Origin: Stenotrophomonas_A sp036566925
GTDB lineage: Bacteria; Pseudomonadota; Gammaproteobacteria; Xanthomonadales; Xanthomonadaceae
Reading direction: 5' to 3'
Length of the DNA: 25,542 nucleotides
Assembly: GCA_036566925.1 (NCBI GenBank)
Contig: DATCVI010000045.1
Span: 1-25,542, forward strand
Part shown: positions 17,831-25,067 of the stretch, one piece after another
Layout: the number at the start of each line of letters is the position of its first letter
Numbering within the stretch: the stretch's first letter is position 1
The notes under the pieces: generated by a model
What the model saw: only the letters and a program-made list of their open reading frames with translations
Told to the model about the DNA's origin: nothing
The model's database searches: none
Translations under genes and position numbers: made by a program

Positions 17831-19953
17831 GCCGCATGCGCTTCGGCCTGCAGGCCCGATTCCTGATCGTGATGGGGCTGGCCTTCGCGCTGGTGGTGGG
17901 CATCCTGGTGCTGCTGCTGCAGCGCCAGACCCGCATGCAAGGCGAAGTGCGTGCCCTGAGCGGGGCGATCATCCACGATTTGTTCGACCGCAGCCTGCGT
18001 TCGCGCGGCGAAGCCTTGACCAGTGAACTGGCCGACGCGCTGGTCAACCCGATGTACTACTCCGACCTCGACCAGGTCGGCGCGCTGGTGCGCAACACCT
18101 CGCGTCAGCAGGTGGTGAGCTACGTCAGGGTGTTCGACCGCGACGGCCGCCTCCTGCACGACGGCAGCATCGACATCCCCGATTACGGCCAGCCAATGCA
18201 TGACCCGCTCGCTGCCCAGGCAGTGGCGGCACGCAAGCTGACGATGCAATGGGCTCCGGACGTGCTCGACGTGACCATGCCGGTGATGATGGGCGATGAA
18301 CGCATTGGCGGCGTGCGCGTGGGCATGTCGCTGACCCGCGTGCGCGCGCTGGAGTCCGGCGCCAACGCTTCATTGCTGGAACGCCTGGCCGAAGTGGGCA
18401 AGCGCGACCTGGGCTGGTTGCTGCTGTTGCTGGCCGGCCTGGCATTCATCGGCACGGTCGTGGCCATCTACGTCCAGCGCACCCTGGTCGGGCCGATCCG
18501 GTGGCTGGCGCAGGCAGCGCGGCAGATCGAAGCCGGCGACTACGCGGTGGAGCGGCGCAGCAGCGACCGCAACGACGAAGTCGGCGAACTGATCCACGCC
18601 TTTGGCCGCATGAGCGAGAGCATCGCCCGCCACGACCGCGAAGTGCGGCACATGGCCTATACCGACGCGCTGACCGGCCTGACCAACCGCCTGGCTTTCC
18701 GCGAAAGCCTCGACCACCAGCTGCTGGCCGCGCGCAACGCCGGCCGCCAACTGGCGTTGCTGTTCGCCGACATCGACGATTTCAAGCGCGTCAACGACAC
18801 CCTCGGCCACGAAGCCGGCGACGAAGCACTGCTGCAATTCGCCTCGCGCATCTCCGCCGCGGTCGAAGCATTGGGCGGCGACGAAGCATTGCTGGCGCGT
18901 TTCGGCGGCGACGAATTCGTCATCCTGCTGCAGGCCGGCGACGTGCGCGAAGCGGCCCAACGGCTGGCCGATCGCCTGGTGCAGGACCTGGGGCAACCGC
19001 TGTTGGTCGAAGGCCGCGAAGTCTTCCTCGGCACCTCGATCGGCATCACCCTGTTCCCCGACGACGCCCGCGGTGCTACTGCGCTATTGAAGAACGGCGA
19101 CATCGCGATGTACCAGGCCAAGGTCGCCGGCAAGAACTGCCACCGCTTCTACAGCCGCGCGATGGACCACGCGGTAGAGCGCCGCGTGCACATGGAGCAC
19201 GAACTGCGCGGGGCCTGGGACCGTGGCGAACTGCGCCTGGTCTACCAGCCGATCTACCGCATGAGCGACCGCAAGATGGTCGGCGTCGAAGTGCTGCTGC
19301 GCTGGCAGCACCCGGCGCTGGGCGCGATCCCGCCGTCGATCTTCATCGAAGTGGCCGAACAAAGCGGGCTGATCGAAGTGATCGGCCCCAAAGTCCTGCG
19401 CGCCGCCTGCCTGGATGCCATGCAGTGGCCGCTGGTCAACGGCGAGGCGCCGCTGTTCGTCTCTGTCAACGTCTCGCCGCGCCAGTTGCGCAGCGGCGAC
19501 ATGGCCGACACCGTGGCCCGGTGCCTGCGCGAATCCGGCCTGCCGCCGGCGCGCCTGCACCTGGAGCTGACGGAGACCGCGGTCATTGGTGATGAAATGC
19601 TCGCCGCCAGCCTGCTCGACAAGCTGCACCGCACCGGCGTGAAAGTCTGGCTGGACGACTTCGGTACCGGCTTCTCAGGCCTGAGCCACCTGCGCCAGGT
19701 GCCGGCCGACGGGGTCAAGATCGACAAGAGCTTCGTCTCGGACCTGCAGCGCGACCCCGACGACCTGGCACTGACCACGGCGATCATCGCGATGGCGCAT
19801 TCGCTGGGGATCACGGTGGTGGCCGAGGGCATTGAGCACGAAGGCCAGTTCAACCTGCTGCGTGAACGCGGTTGTGATCTGGGGCAGGGGTACTGGTTCA
19901 GCCGGCCGATGAGTTCGGGGGATCTGATGCGCTTGCGGGGTGGGGTGATTTGA
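17827..19953 (+). CDS. Membrane GGDEF-EAL protein (c-di-GMP synthesis/degradation)
   Basis: 708 aa. Order: membrane segment (res 12-32), periplasmic sensor region (33-193), second membrane segment (195-216), HAMP (218-272), GGDEF (275-445), EAL (455-703). The cyclase signature GGDEF (360-364) is intact, but no RxxD inhibitory site precedes it. The phosphodiesterase domain has EVLLRW in place of EALLRW (Glu488), VNVSPRQL (547-554), LELTET (579-584), LDDFGTG (609-615), KIDKSFV (631-637) and AEGIE (666-670), so it looks catalytically competent. Both activities are therefore possible; the periplasmic domain and HAMP suggest external control. Translational coupling to the PhnD-like gene suggests that protein supplies the signal. 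Confidence 0.93.
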   Translation: MSRMRFGLQARFLIVMGLAFALVVGILVLLLQRQTRMQGEVRALSGAIIHDLFDRSLRSRGEALTSELADALVNPMYYSDLDQVGALVRNTSRQQVVSYVRVFDRDGRLLHDGSIDIPDYGQPMHDPLAAQAVAARKLTMQWAPDVLDVTMPVMMGDERIGGVRVGMSLTRVRALESGANASLLERLAEVGKRDLGWLLLLLAGLAFIGTVVAIYVQRTLVGPIRWLAQAARQIEAGDYAVERRSSDRNDEVGELIHAFGRMSESIARHDREVRHMAYTDALTGLTNRLAFRESLDHQLLAARNAGRQLALLFADIDDFKRVNDTLGHEAGDEALLQFASRISAAVEALGGDEALLARFGGDEFVILLQAGDVREAAQRLADRLVQDLGQPLLVEGREVFLGTSIGITLFPDDARGATALLKNGDIAMYQAKVAGKNCHRFYSRAMDHAVERRVHMEHELRGAWDRGELRLVYQPIYRMSDRKMVGVEVLLRWQHPALGAIPPSIFIEVAEQSGLIEVIGPKVLRAACLDAMQWPLVNGEAPLFVSVNVSPRQLRSGDMADTVARCLRESGLPPARLHLELTETAVIGDEMLAASLLDKLHRTGVKVWLDDFGTGFSGLSHLRQVPADGVKIDKSFVSDLQRDPDDLALTTAIIAMAHSLGITVVAEGIEHEGQFNLLRERGCDLGQGYWFSRPMSSGDLMRLRGGVI

Positions 19954-19997
19954 CGCTTTAGAAGCGGCGGTTTTGGTTGGGTCGGCTCGCGGTGCGG

Positions 19998-20105
19998 GCC
20001 TCGACCTGCCGGCAGGCTGTGCCCCGGTTCAGCGGACATCCTGTCCTCACGAACCGTCGCCGGCCATCCATGGCCGGCTGACACACCCTGCCGGCAGGTC
20101 GAGGC
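19998..20105. repeat. Perfect 19-bp inverted repeat enclosing further hairpins
   Basis: Arms 19998-20016 and 20087-20105 are exact reverse complements (core CTCGACCTGCCGGCAGG); after one mismatch four more bases pair. Each arm contains the self-palindrome CCTGCCGGCAGG. Nested inside are GGAC/GTCC (20034-20046) and an 8-bp stem GCCGGCCA / TGGCCGGC (20059-20078). The whole can fold into a long cruciform or RNA structure. Confidence 0.8.
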
Positions 20106-20130
20106 TCGGCGCCGAATTTCCCCACTTCGA

Positions 20131-20275
20131 TGAGAGGCGTCAGAGGGTGGGGAGAGGGAAAGCGAAAAGCGAAGCCTATGCAAATTACAGGTCGCGTGAT
20201 GCCAGCCGTTCCTTCTCCCACTCGTGGGGGAAGGTGCCCCGCCAGGGGCGAATGAGGGCGGGCCCCTTTCGGGAC
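20131..20275. repeat. Xanthomonad-type interspersed repeat remnant
   Basis: AGAGGGTGGGGAGAGGG near 20140 and an 11-bp stem CCTTCTCCCAC / GTGGGGGAAGG (20211-20221 with 20224-20234, one G-T pair), then GCCCC/GGGGC (20236-20249), look like the two ends of a repeat seen between genes in many xanthomonad genomes. The short reading frame across it is a by-product of the repeat. Family assignment is from memory, not from a search. Confidence 0.5.
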
Positions 20276-20308
20276 AATCGGCGACATGGATGTCGCCGAT
20301 TAGACTAC
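20276..20308 (-). repeat. GTAG-headed REP-like palindrome
   Basis: A perfect 12-bp stem AATCGGCGACAT / ATGTCGCCGATT (20276-20287 with 20290-20301) with a two-base centre. On the minus strand it is preceded at three bases by GTAG (complement of 20305-20308). Head plus hairpin is the RAYT-linked REP layout, the second such element in the window. Confidence 0.6.
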
Positions 20309-20376
20309 AGGGATGTATTCACGGCGTGTCCCGGAAGGGGGTCTGCCCCCGGTCGCCGCACGTAAAAACAAAGCAA

Positions 20377-21402
20377 CTAAAGCGGCCGTTTCCCGGTATC
20401 CCCTTGCACCTCGCGCACCAAGCGCGGCACCAGATAACCAGACAGCCGCGCCGCCATGCCAACATGCAATTCCCGCGCACGCTCGTCGCTCACTTCGTAG
20501 TGCGCGACACCAGCGACGCGGTCAAGCTGATGCAGGTAGTACGGCAACACGCCCGCAGCAAAACAGCGCTCGCTCAGCGAAGCCAAAGTCCCAACCTCGT
20601 CGTTGACCCCGCGCAGCAACACCGCCTGGTTCAGCACCTGCACCCCGGCCGCCCGCAGTCGGCCCATCGCCGCGTCCACATCGGCGTCGAATTCATTGGC
20701 ATGGTTGGCATGGACCACGAACGCCACCGGCCACGGCAGCGCCGATAGCCAAGCCTGCAATTCGGCGTCCACCCGCTCGGGCAACACCACCGGCAAGCGG
20801 CTGTGGATGCGCAAACGCTTGAGATGCGGGATCGCCGCCAGTGCCGTCGTCAATTCGGCCAGCTTCGGCGTCGCCAGCGACAATGGGTCGCCACCGGACA
20901 GCAGTATCTCGTCGATTGTCGGATCGGCCGCGATCGCCGCCACCGCCTCGCGCCAGCCGTCGCGCGCCGCGGTTTCCTCGGCATAGGGAAAATGGCGGCG
21001 GAAGCAGTAGCGGCAGTTAACCGCGCAGCTGCCGGTAGCGATCAGCAAGGCGCGGCCGCGGTATTTCTGGATCACCCCCGCGGCCGTGCGTGCGGCGGCA
21101 TCGCCGACCGCGTCCAGGCCATAGCCGGGCAGAACCTGCATCTCGTCCTCGATCGGCAGTACCTGGCGCAGCAACGGATCGGCCGGGTCTCCATGCCGCA
21201 TCCGTGCGACGAATCCGCGCGGCACCCGCAGTGCGAATTGGCCCGCCGCCGCCTCGCTCAGGCCCACCGCCTCGGCCTCCAGCCCCAACATCGCCAGCAG
21301 CTCGCGCGGGTCGCGCACGGCATCGCGCCACAGCGCCTGCCAACGGGCGGCGGCGGGACGGGCAGGGGACGGCTGTAAGCGGCTGGGGGCTGCGGTTATC
21401 AT
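20377..21402 (-). CDS. epmB: EF-P beta-lysylation enzyme EpmB (lysine 2,3-aminomutase family)
   Basis: 341 aa radical-SAM protein. The cluster motif is CAVNCRYC (Cys126, Cys130, Cys133), followed by LLSGGDPLSL. The C-terminal GDTGKRPL places Lys338 where EpmB proteins carry the PLP-binding lysine. It converts (S)-alpha-lysine to (R)-beta-lysine, which EpmA attaches to elongation factor P. Its gene diverges from efp across a 100-bp gap, direct context support. The open frame continues upstream, but ATG 21402 (MITAAPS) is preferred because the longer form would run into the efp leader; no ribosome binding site is visible. epmA is not in this window. Confidence 0.94.
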   Translation of the reverse strand: MITAAPSRLQPSPARPAAARWQALWRDAVRDPRELLAMLGLEAEAVGLSEAAAGQFALRVPRGFVARMRHGDPADPLLRQVLPIEDEMQVLPGYGLDAVGDAAARTAAGVIQKYRGRALLIATGSCAVNCRYCFRRHFPYAEETAARDGWREAVAAIAADPTIDEILLSGGDPLSLATPKLAELTTALAAIPHLKRLRIHSRLPVVLPERVDAELQAWLSALPWPVAFVVHANHANEFDADVDAAMGRLRAAGVQVLNQAVLLRGVNDEVGTLASLSERCFAAGVLPYYLHQLDRVAGVAHYEVSDERARELHVGMAARLSGYLVPRLVREVQGDTGKRPL

Positions 21403-21502
21403 GTGCGGTCTGGAAACAGTACGCCCGCCGGCTGGCGGGCAGCCCATTCTACCGGCCAGCCACCGCAGGCGGCGGCCTTGCCCTATCCGAGGAGTTTCAC
21501 AC

Positions 21503-22069
21503 ATGGCCAGCTATGGCATGAACGACGTCAAGAACGGGATGAAGATCCTGGTCAACGCCGAACCGGCGGTCATCACCGACACCGAGTACGTCAAGCCGGG
21601 CAAGGGCCAGGCCTTCACCCGCGTCAAGTACCGCCTGATCAAGTCCGGCCGCGTGCAGGAAGTGACGATGAAGTCGACCGACTCGATGGAAGCGGCCGAC
21701 GTGCTCGATACCGACATGCAGTACCTCTACAACGACGGCGAGTACTGGCACTTCATGCAGCCGGAAAGCTTCGAGCAGGTCCAGGCCGACAAGGGCGGCA
21801 TGGGCGGCGCGGAGAAGTGGCTCAAGGGCGAGGAGCAGTGCGTGGTGACGCTGTGGAACGGCACGCCGATCGCGGTGCAGCCGCCGAACTTCGTCGAACT
21901 CAAGATCACCGAGACCGACCCCGGCGTGCGCGGTGACACCTCCGGTGGCGGCGGCAAGCCGGCCACGCTGGAAACCGGCGCGGTGGTGCGGGTGCCGTTG
22001 TTCGTCGGCCAGGACGAAGTGATCCGCGTGGATACCCGTTCGGGCGAATACGTCTCGCGCGTCAAGTAA
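21503..22069 (+). CDS. efp: Elongation factor P
   Basis: 188 aa, the usual length. It relieves ribosome stalling at polyproline stretches. The modification loop YVKPGKGQAF contains Lys34, the residue beta-lysylated by EpmA after EpmB supplies beta-lysine. The rest follows the three-domain EF-P fold (KOW-like N-terminal part, then two OB-type domains, ending EYVSRVK). A strong GAGGAG site (21489-21494) lies 8 bases before the ATG. A 7-bp hairpin, GCCCGCC / GGCGGGC, sits in the upstream region at 21423-21440. Confidence 0.97.
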   Translation: MASYGMNDVKNGMKILVNAEPAVITDTEYVKPGKGQAFTRVKYRLIKSGRVQEVTMKSTDSMEAADVLDTDMQYLYNDGEYWHFMQPESFEQVQADKGGMGGAEKWLKGEEQCVVTLWNGTPIAVQPPNFVELKITETDPGVRGDTSGGGGKPATLETGAVVRVPLFVGQDEVIRVDTRSGEYVSRVK

Positions 22070-22245
22070 GCCAATGCAGGACCTGGGGCGTGGTCCATCG
22101 CGATCACGCGCCAGGCGACCGGCCCAAAGCGGCTCGGTTGCAAGTTGATCGAGCCCCTCGGTGAGGTCGGTATCTCGCACGAGGCGGCCTCGCCGCCTGA
22201 GGCACTGGCCTCTTTGCGCTTTCGCATCCCCGGAGTCGATCCCCC

Positions 22246-23586
22246 GTGACGCAGTCTGTTCCCGAATCGTGTGACCTGCTGATCGAAGCGGGCTTCGTCG
22301 TCCCGATCGAGCCGCATGCGGTAGTGCTGGAAGACCATGCCGTTGCGGTGCGCGACGGCGTGATCGTGGCGATCCTGCCGCAGGCCGAAGCGCGCGTGCG
22401 CTTCCTACCGGCAGAGACGGTGTCGCGGCCCGAAGCGGCGCTGATTCCCGGCCTGGTCAACGCCCATACCCATAATCCGATGACGCTGTTGCGCGGTGTC
22501 GCCGACGACCTGCCGCTGATGGTGTGGCTGCAACAGCACATCTGGCCGGTGGAAGCGGCGGTGATCGGCCCGGAATTCGTCACCGACGGCACCACCCTGG
22601 CGATCGCCGAGATGCTGCGCGGCGGCACGACCTGTGCCAACGAAAATTATTTCTTCCCCGATGCACAGGCGGCGGTCTACAAGAAGTATGGCTTTCGCGC
22701 TTTGGTCGGCGCGCCGGTGATCGACTTCCCGACCGCCTGGGCCAAGAGCGACGACGAATACTTCGACCGCGCCGGCGAACTGCACGACCAGTGGCGCGAC
22801 GATCCGCTGATCGGCACCGCCTTCGCACCGCACGCGCCATATACCGTCAGCGACGCCAGCTTCGAGCGCGTGCGCATGCTGGCCGATCAACTCGATATCC
22901 CGGTGCACCTGCACACCCACGAAACCGCGCAGGAAATCAGCGATTCGCTGGCACAGCATGGCCAGCGCCCGTTGGCGCGGCTGGACCGCCTCGGCCTGGT
23001 CAACGATCGCCTGATCGCGGTGCACATGACCCAGTTGATCGAATCGGAGATCCACCTGTGCGCCGAGCGTGGCGTGAGCGTGGTGCACTGCCCCGAATCC
23101 AACCTCAAGCTGGCCTCGGGTTTCTGCCCGGCCTGCGCCCTGCAGCGGGCCGGGGTCAACCTGGCGATCGGCACCGACGGCTGTGCCAGCAACAACGACC
23201 TGGACATGTTCAGCGAGAACCGCACCGCGGCAATCCTGGCCAAGGCCGTCGCCAACGATGCCACCGCGCTGGACGCGGCGACCACGCTGCGCGCGGCGAC
23301 CCTCGGCGGCGCGCGCGCGCTGGGCTTCGGTGATCGGATCGGTTCGATCGAGGTCGGCAAGCAGGCCGACCTGGTGCTGGTCGATCTCTCGGCGCTGGAA
23401 ACCCAGCCGGTGCACCACGTGCTGTCGCAGTTGATCTACGCCGCCGGCCGGCAGCAGGTCAGCGATGTCTGGATTGCCGGCAAGCCCAAACTGCGCGAGC
23501 GCATCCTGCTCGACATGGACGTGCAGGCGCTGGTCGCCAACGCCCGCCAGTGGCGCGATCGCATCCGCCATCACCATCCCGCCTGA
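22246..23586 (+). CDS. mtaD: 5-methylthioadenosine / S-adenosylhomocysteine deaminase
   Basis: 446 aa amidohydrolase from a GTG start with GGAG upstream. Metal and catalytic residues of the family are visible: His74 and His76 in NAHTHNP, His223 and Glu226 in HLHTHETAQE, His281 in VHCPESN and Asp311 in GTDGCASNND. It should deaminate methylthioadenosine (and possibly S-adenosylhomocysteine) to the inosine derivatives, part of clearing by-products of AdoMet use. The order mtaD-ubiG-phosphatase is the same as around PA3170-PA3172 in Pseudomonas aeruginosa, where the first gene is a methylthioadenosine deaminase; this is the main reason for the specific name. The 176 bp before it holds no gene, only a small hairpin at 22182-22198. 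Confidence 0.88.
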   Translation: MTQSVPESCDLLIEAGFVVPIEPHAVVLEDHAVAVRDGVIVAILPQAEARVRFLPAETVSRPEAALIPGLVNAHTHNPMTLLRGVADDLPLMVWLQQHIWPVEAAVIGPEFVTDGTTLAIAEMLRGGTTCANENYFFPDAQAAVYKKYGFRALVGAPVIDFPTAWAKSDDEYFDRAGELHDQWRDDPLIGTAFAPHAPYTVSDASFERVRMLADQLDIPVHLHTHETAQEISDSLAQHGQRPLARLDRLGLVNDRLIAVHMTQLIESEIHLCAERGVSVVHCPESNLKLASGFCPACALQRAGVNLAIGTDGCASNNDLDMFSENRTAAILAKAVANDATALDAATTLRAATLGGARALGFGDRIGSIEVGKQADLVLVDLSALETQPVHHVLSQLIYAAGRQQVSDVWIAGKPKLRERILLDMDVQALVANARQWRDRIRHHHPA

Positions 23587-23605
23587 AGTTTTGCAGGAGT
23601 CCGCC

Positions 23606-24340
23606 ATGACCACGACGCGCGAGCAAGCATCGTCCAACTTCCACCAGGCCGAGCTGGATAAGTTCGCCGCCCTCGCCAACCGCTGGTGGGACGCCGATGG
23701 TCCGCAGAAGCCCTTGCACGCGCTCAATCCGGTGCGCCTGGACTACGTCGCCGCGCGCATGCCGCTGGCCGGCGCGCGGGTGCTCGATGTCGGTTGCGGC
23801 GGCGGCCTGCTGAGCGAAGCGCTGGCACGGCAGGGCGCGCAAGTCACCGCGATCGACCTGGCGCCGGAGCTGGTCAAGGTCGCACGCCTGCACCGGCTCG
23901 AATCCGGGCTGGAAGTGGACTATCGCGTGCAATCGGTCGAAGACCTGGCGGCCGAAGCGCCTGCCAGTTTCGACGCCATCACCTGCATGGAAATGCTTGA
24001 GCACGTGCCGCGCCCCGGCGCGATCCTGCAGGCCTGCGCCACGCTGCTCAAGCCTGGCGGCAAACTGTTCCTGTCCACCCTCAACCGCACTCCGGCTGCG
24101 TTCGCGGTGGCCATCGTCGGCGCCGAGTACGTGGCGCGCCTGTTGCCGCGCGGCACGCACCACTACGAGGATTTCATCAAACCCTCCGAACTGGCGGCCT
24201 GGCTGCGCGAGACCGGACTGCAACTGGAAGATGTCAGCGGCCTGGCCTACGAGCCATGGCGCAACAGCGCCAAGCTGTCGCGCCGCACCGACATCAACTA
24301 TCTGGCCTGGGCCAGCAAGCCGGCCGCCGCTAATGCCTGA
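23606..24340 (+). CDS. ubiG: Ubiquinone biosynthesis O-methyltransferase UbiG
   Basis: 244 aa class I methyltransferase carrying out the two O-methylations in ubiquinone synthesis. NFHQAELDKFAALANRWWD (res 11-29) and LHALNPVRLDYV (38-49) are UbiG-specific N-terminal sequences. Motif I is DVGCGGG (61-67), AIDLAPE follows, and MEMLEHVPRPGAIL and the C-terminal RRTDINYLAWASKP complete the match. AGGAG precedes the ATG by 6-7 bases. It lies 19 bases after mtaD and overlaps the phosphatase gene by 8 bases; it produces S-adenosylhomocysteine, a possible substrate of the upstream deaminase. Confidence 0.97.
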   Translation: MTTTREQASSNFHQAELDKFAALANRWWDADGPQKPLHALNPVRLDYVAARMPLAGARVLDVGCGGGLLSEALARQGAQVTAIDLAPELVKVARLHRLESGLEVDYRVQSVEDLAAEAPASFDAITCMEMLEHVPRPGAILQACATLLKPGGKLFLSTLNRTPAAFAVAIVGAEYVARLLPRGTHHYEDFIKPSELAAWLRETGLQLEDVSGLAYEPWRNSAKLSRRTDINYLAWASKPAAANA

Positions 24341-25025
24341 CATCGCCCGGTTCCCGCGCGCGGTGTTGTTCGACCTGGACGGCACCTTGCTCGACAGTGC
24401 ACCGGACATGCTCGCCACCGCCAACGAGATGCGCGCGGCGCGTGGCCTGCCGCCGCTGGCGTTGGAGCAGCTGCGACCGGTGGTGTCCAAGGGCGCACGG
24501 GCGATGCTGGGCGTGGCGTTTCCCGATTGGGATGCGACCCTGCGCGACAGTCATGTCACCGAGTTCCTGCAACGCTACGAACAGTTGATCGGCCGCCACG
24601 CCGTGCTGTTCGATGGCATCGAGACAATGCTGCGGTGCCTGGAAGATGCCGGCAGCCGTTGGGGCATCGTCACCAACAAGCCCGAATACCTGGCCCGGCT
24701 AATCCTGCCGCAACTGGACTGGGAGTCGCGCTGCGCGGTGCTGATCGGCGGCGACAGCCTGCCCGAGCGCAAGCCGCACCCGTTGCCGCTGCAAGTCGCC
24801 TGCGAGCGCATGGAAATGGCGGTGAGCGACTGTGTCTATGTCGGCGACGACGAACGCGACATCCTCGCCGCGCGCGCCGCCGGCATGCCGGCAATCGCGG
24901 CGTTGTGGGGCTATCGGCTGGCAGAAGACGACCCCCTTGCCTGGCAGGCCGAGCGCATGGTCGAGCAGCCAGCCGCTTTGTGCGTGGCCGCCGCCTGGCC
25001 CGCTGCGGCAATACCGCCGCGCTGA
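24333..25025 (+). CDS. mupP: HAD phosphatase, MupP / phosphoglycolate phosphatase type
   Basis: 230 aa. HAD motif I DLDGT (res 14-18, nucleophile Asp14), motif II Thr114 in GIVTNKP, motif III Lys147 in ERKPHP and motif IV GDDERD (171-176) are all present. Proteins of this sequence type are commonly annotated Gph. The gene directly after ubiG and mtaD in Pseudomonas is MupP, the N-acetylmuramic acid 6-phosphate phosphatase of cell-wall recycling, so that role is more likely here; 2-phosphoglycolate remains an alternative. It starts inside ubiG (8-base overlap) without its own ribosome binding site, so translation is probably coupled. Confidence 0.85.
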   Translation: MPDIARFPRAVLFDLDGTLLDSAPDMLATANEMRAARGLPPLALEQLRPVVSKGARAMLGVAFPDWDATLRDSHVTEFLQRYEQLIGRHAVLFDGIETMLRCLEDAGSRWGIVTNKPEYLARLILPQLDWESRCAVLIGGDSLPERKPHPLPLQVACERMEMAVSDCVYVGDDERDILAARAAGMPAIAALWGYRLAEDDPLAWQAERMVEQPAALCVAAAWPAAAIPPR

Positions 25026-25033
25026 CCTTCAAC

Positions 25034-25049
25034 GGCCCGTTACCGGGCC
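25034..25049 (+). other. Small hairpin between the HAD phosphatase gene and the next gene
   Basis: GGCCCG and CGGGCC pair around a TTAC loop 8 bases after the phosphatase stop. No T run follows, so it is more likely an mRNA processing or partial stop element than a full terminator. Confidence 0.4.
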
Positions 25050-25067
25050 ACAGCAGTGAATCCCCAC

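Larger units (their letters stand above)
19954..20376. other. Non-coding repeat mosaic between the GGDEF-EAL gene and epmB
   Basis: No credible gene in 423 bp. It contains a long perfect inverted repeat (19998-20105), an interspersed-repeat-like stretch with strong hairpins (about 20131-20275) and a GTAG-headed palindrome (20276-20308), listed separately. The left flank (19954-19997) and right flank (20309-20376) show nothing clear. The two genes point toward each other, so this is a shared 3' region; no hairpin followed by a T run was seen. Confidence 0.75.

Noticed and set aside
19958..20287. Minus-strand 109-codon frame containing PHSPLAGHLPPRVGEG
   Set aside because: It lies wholly in repeat sequence and has the typical translation of this interspersed repeat, not of a gene.
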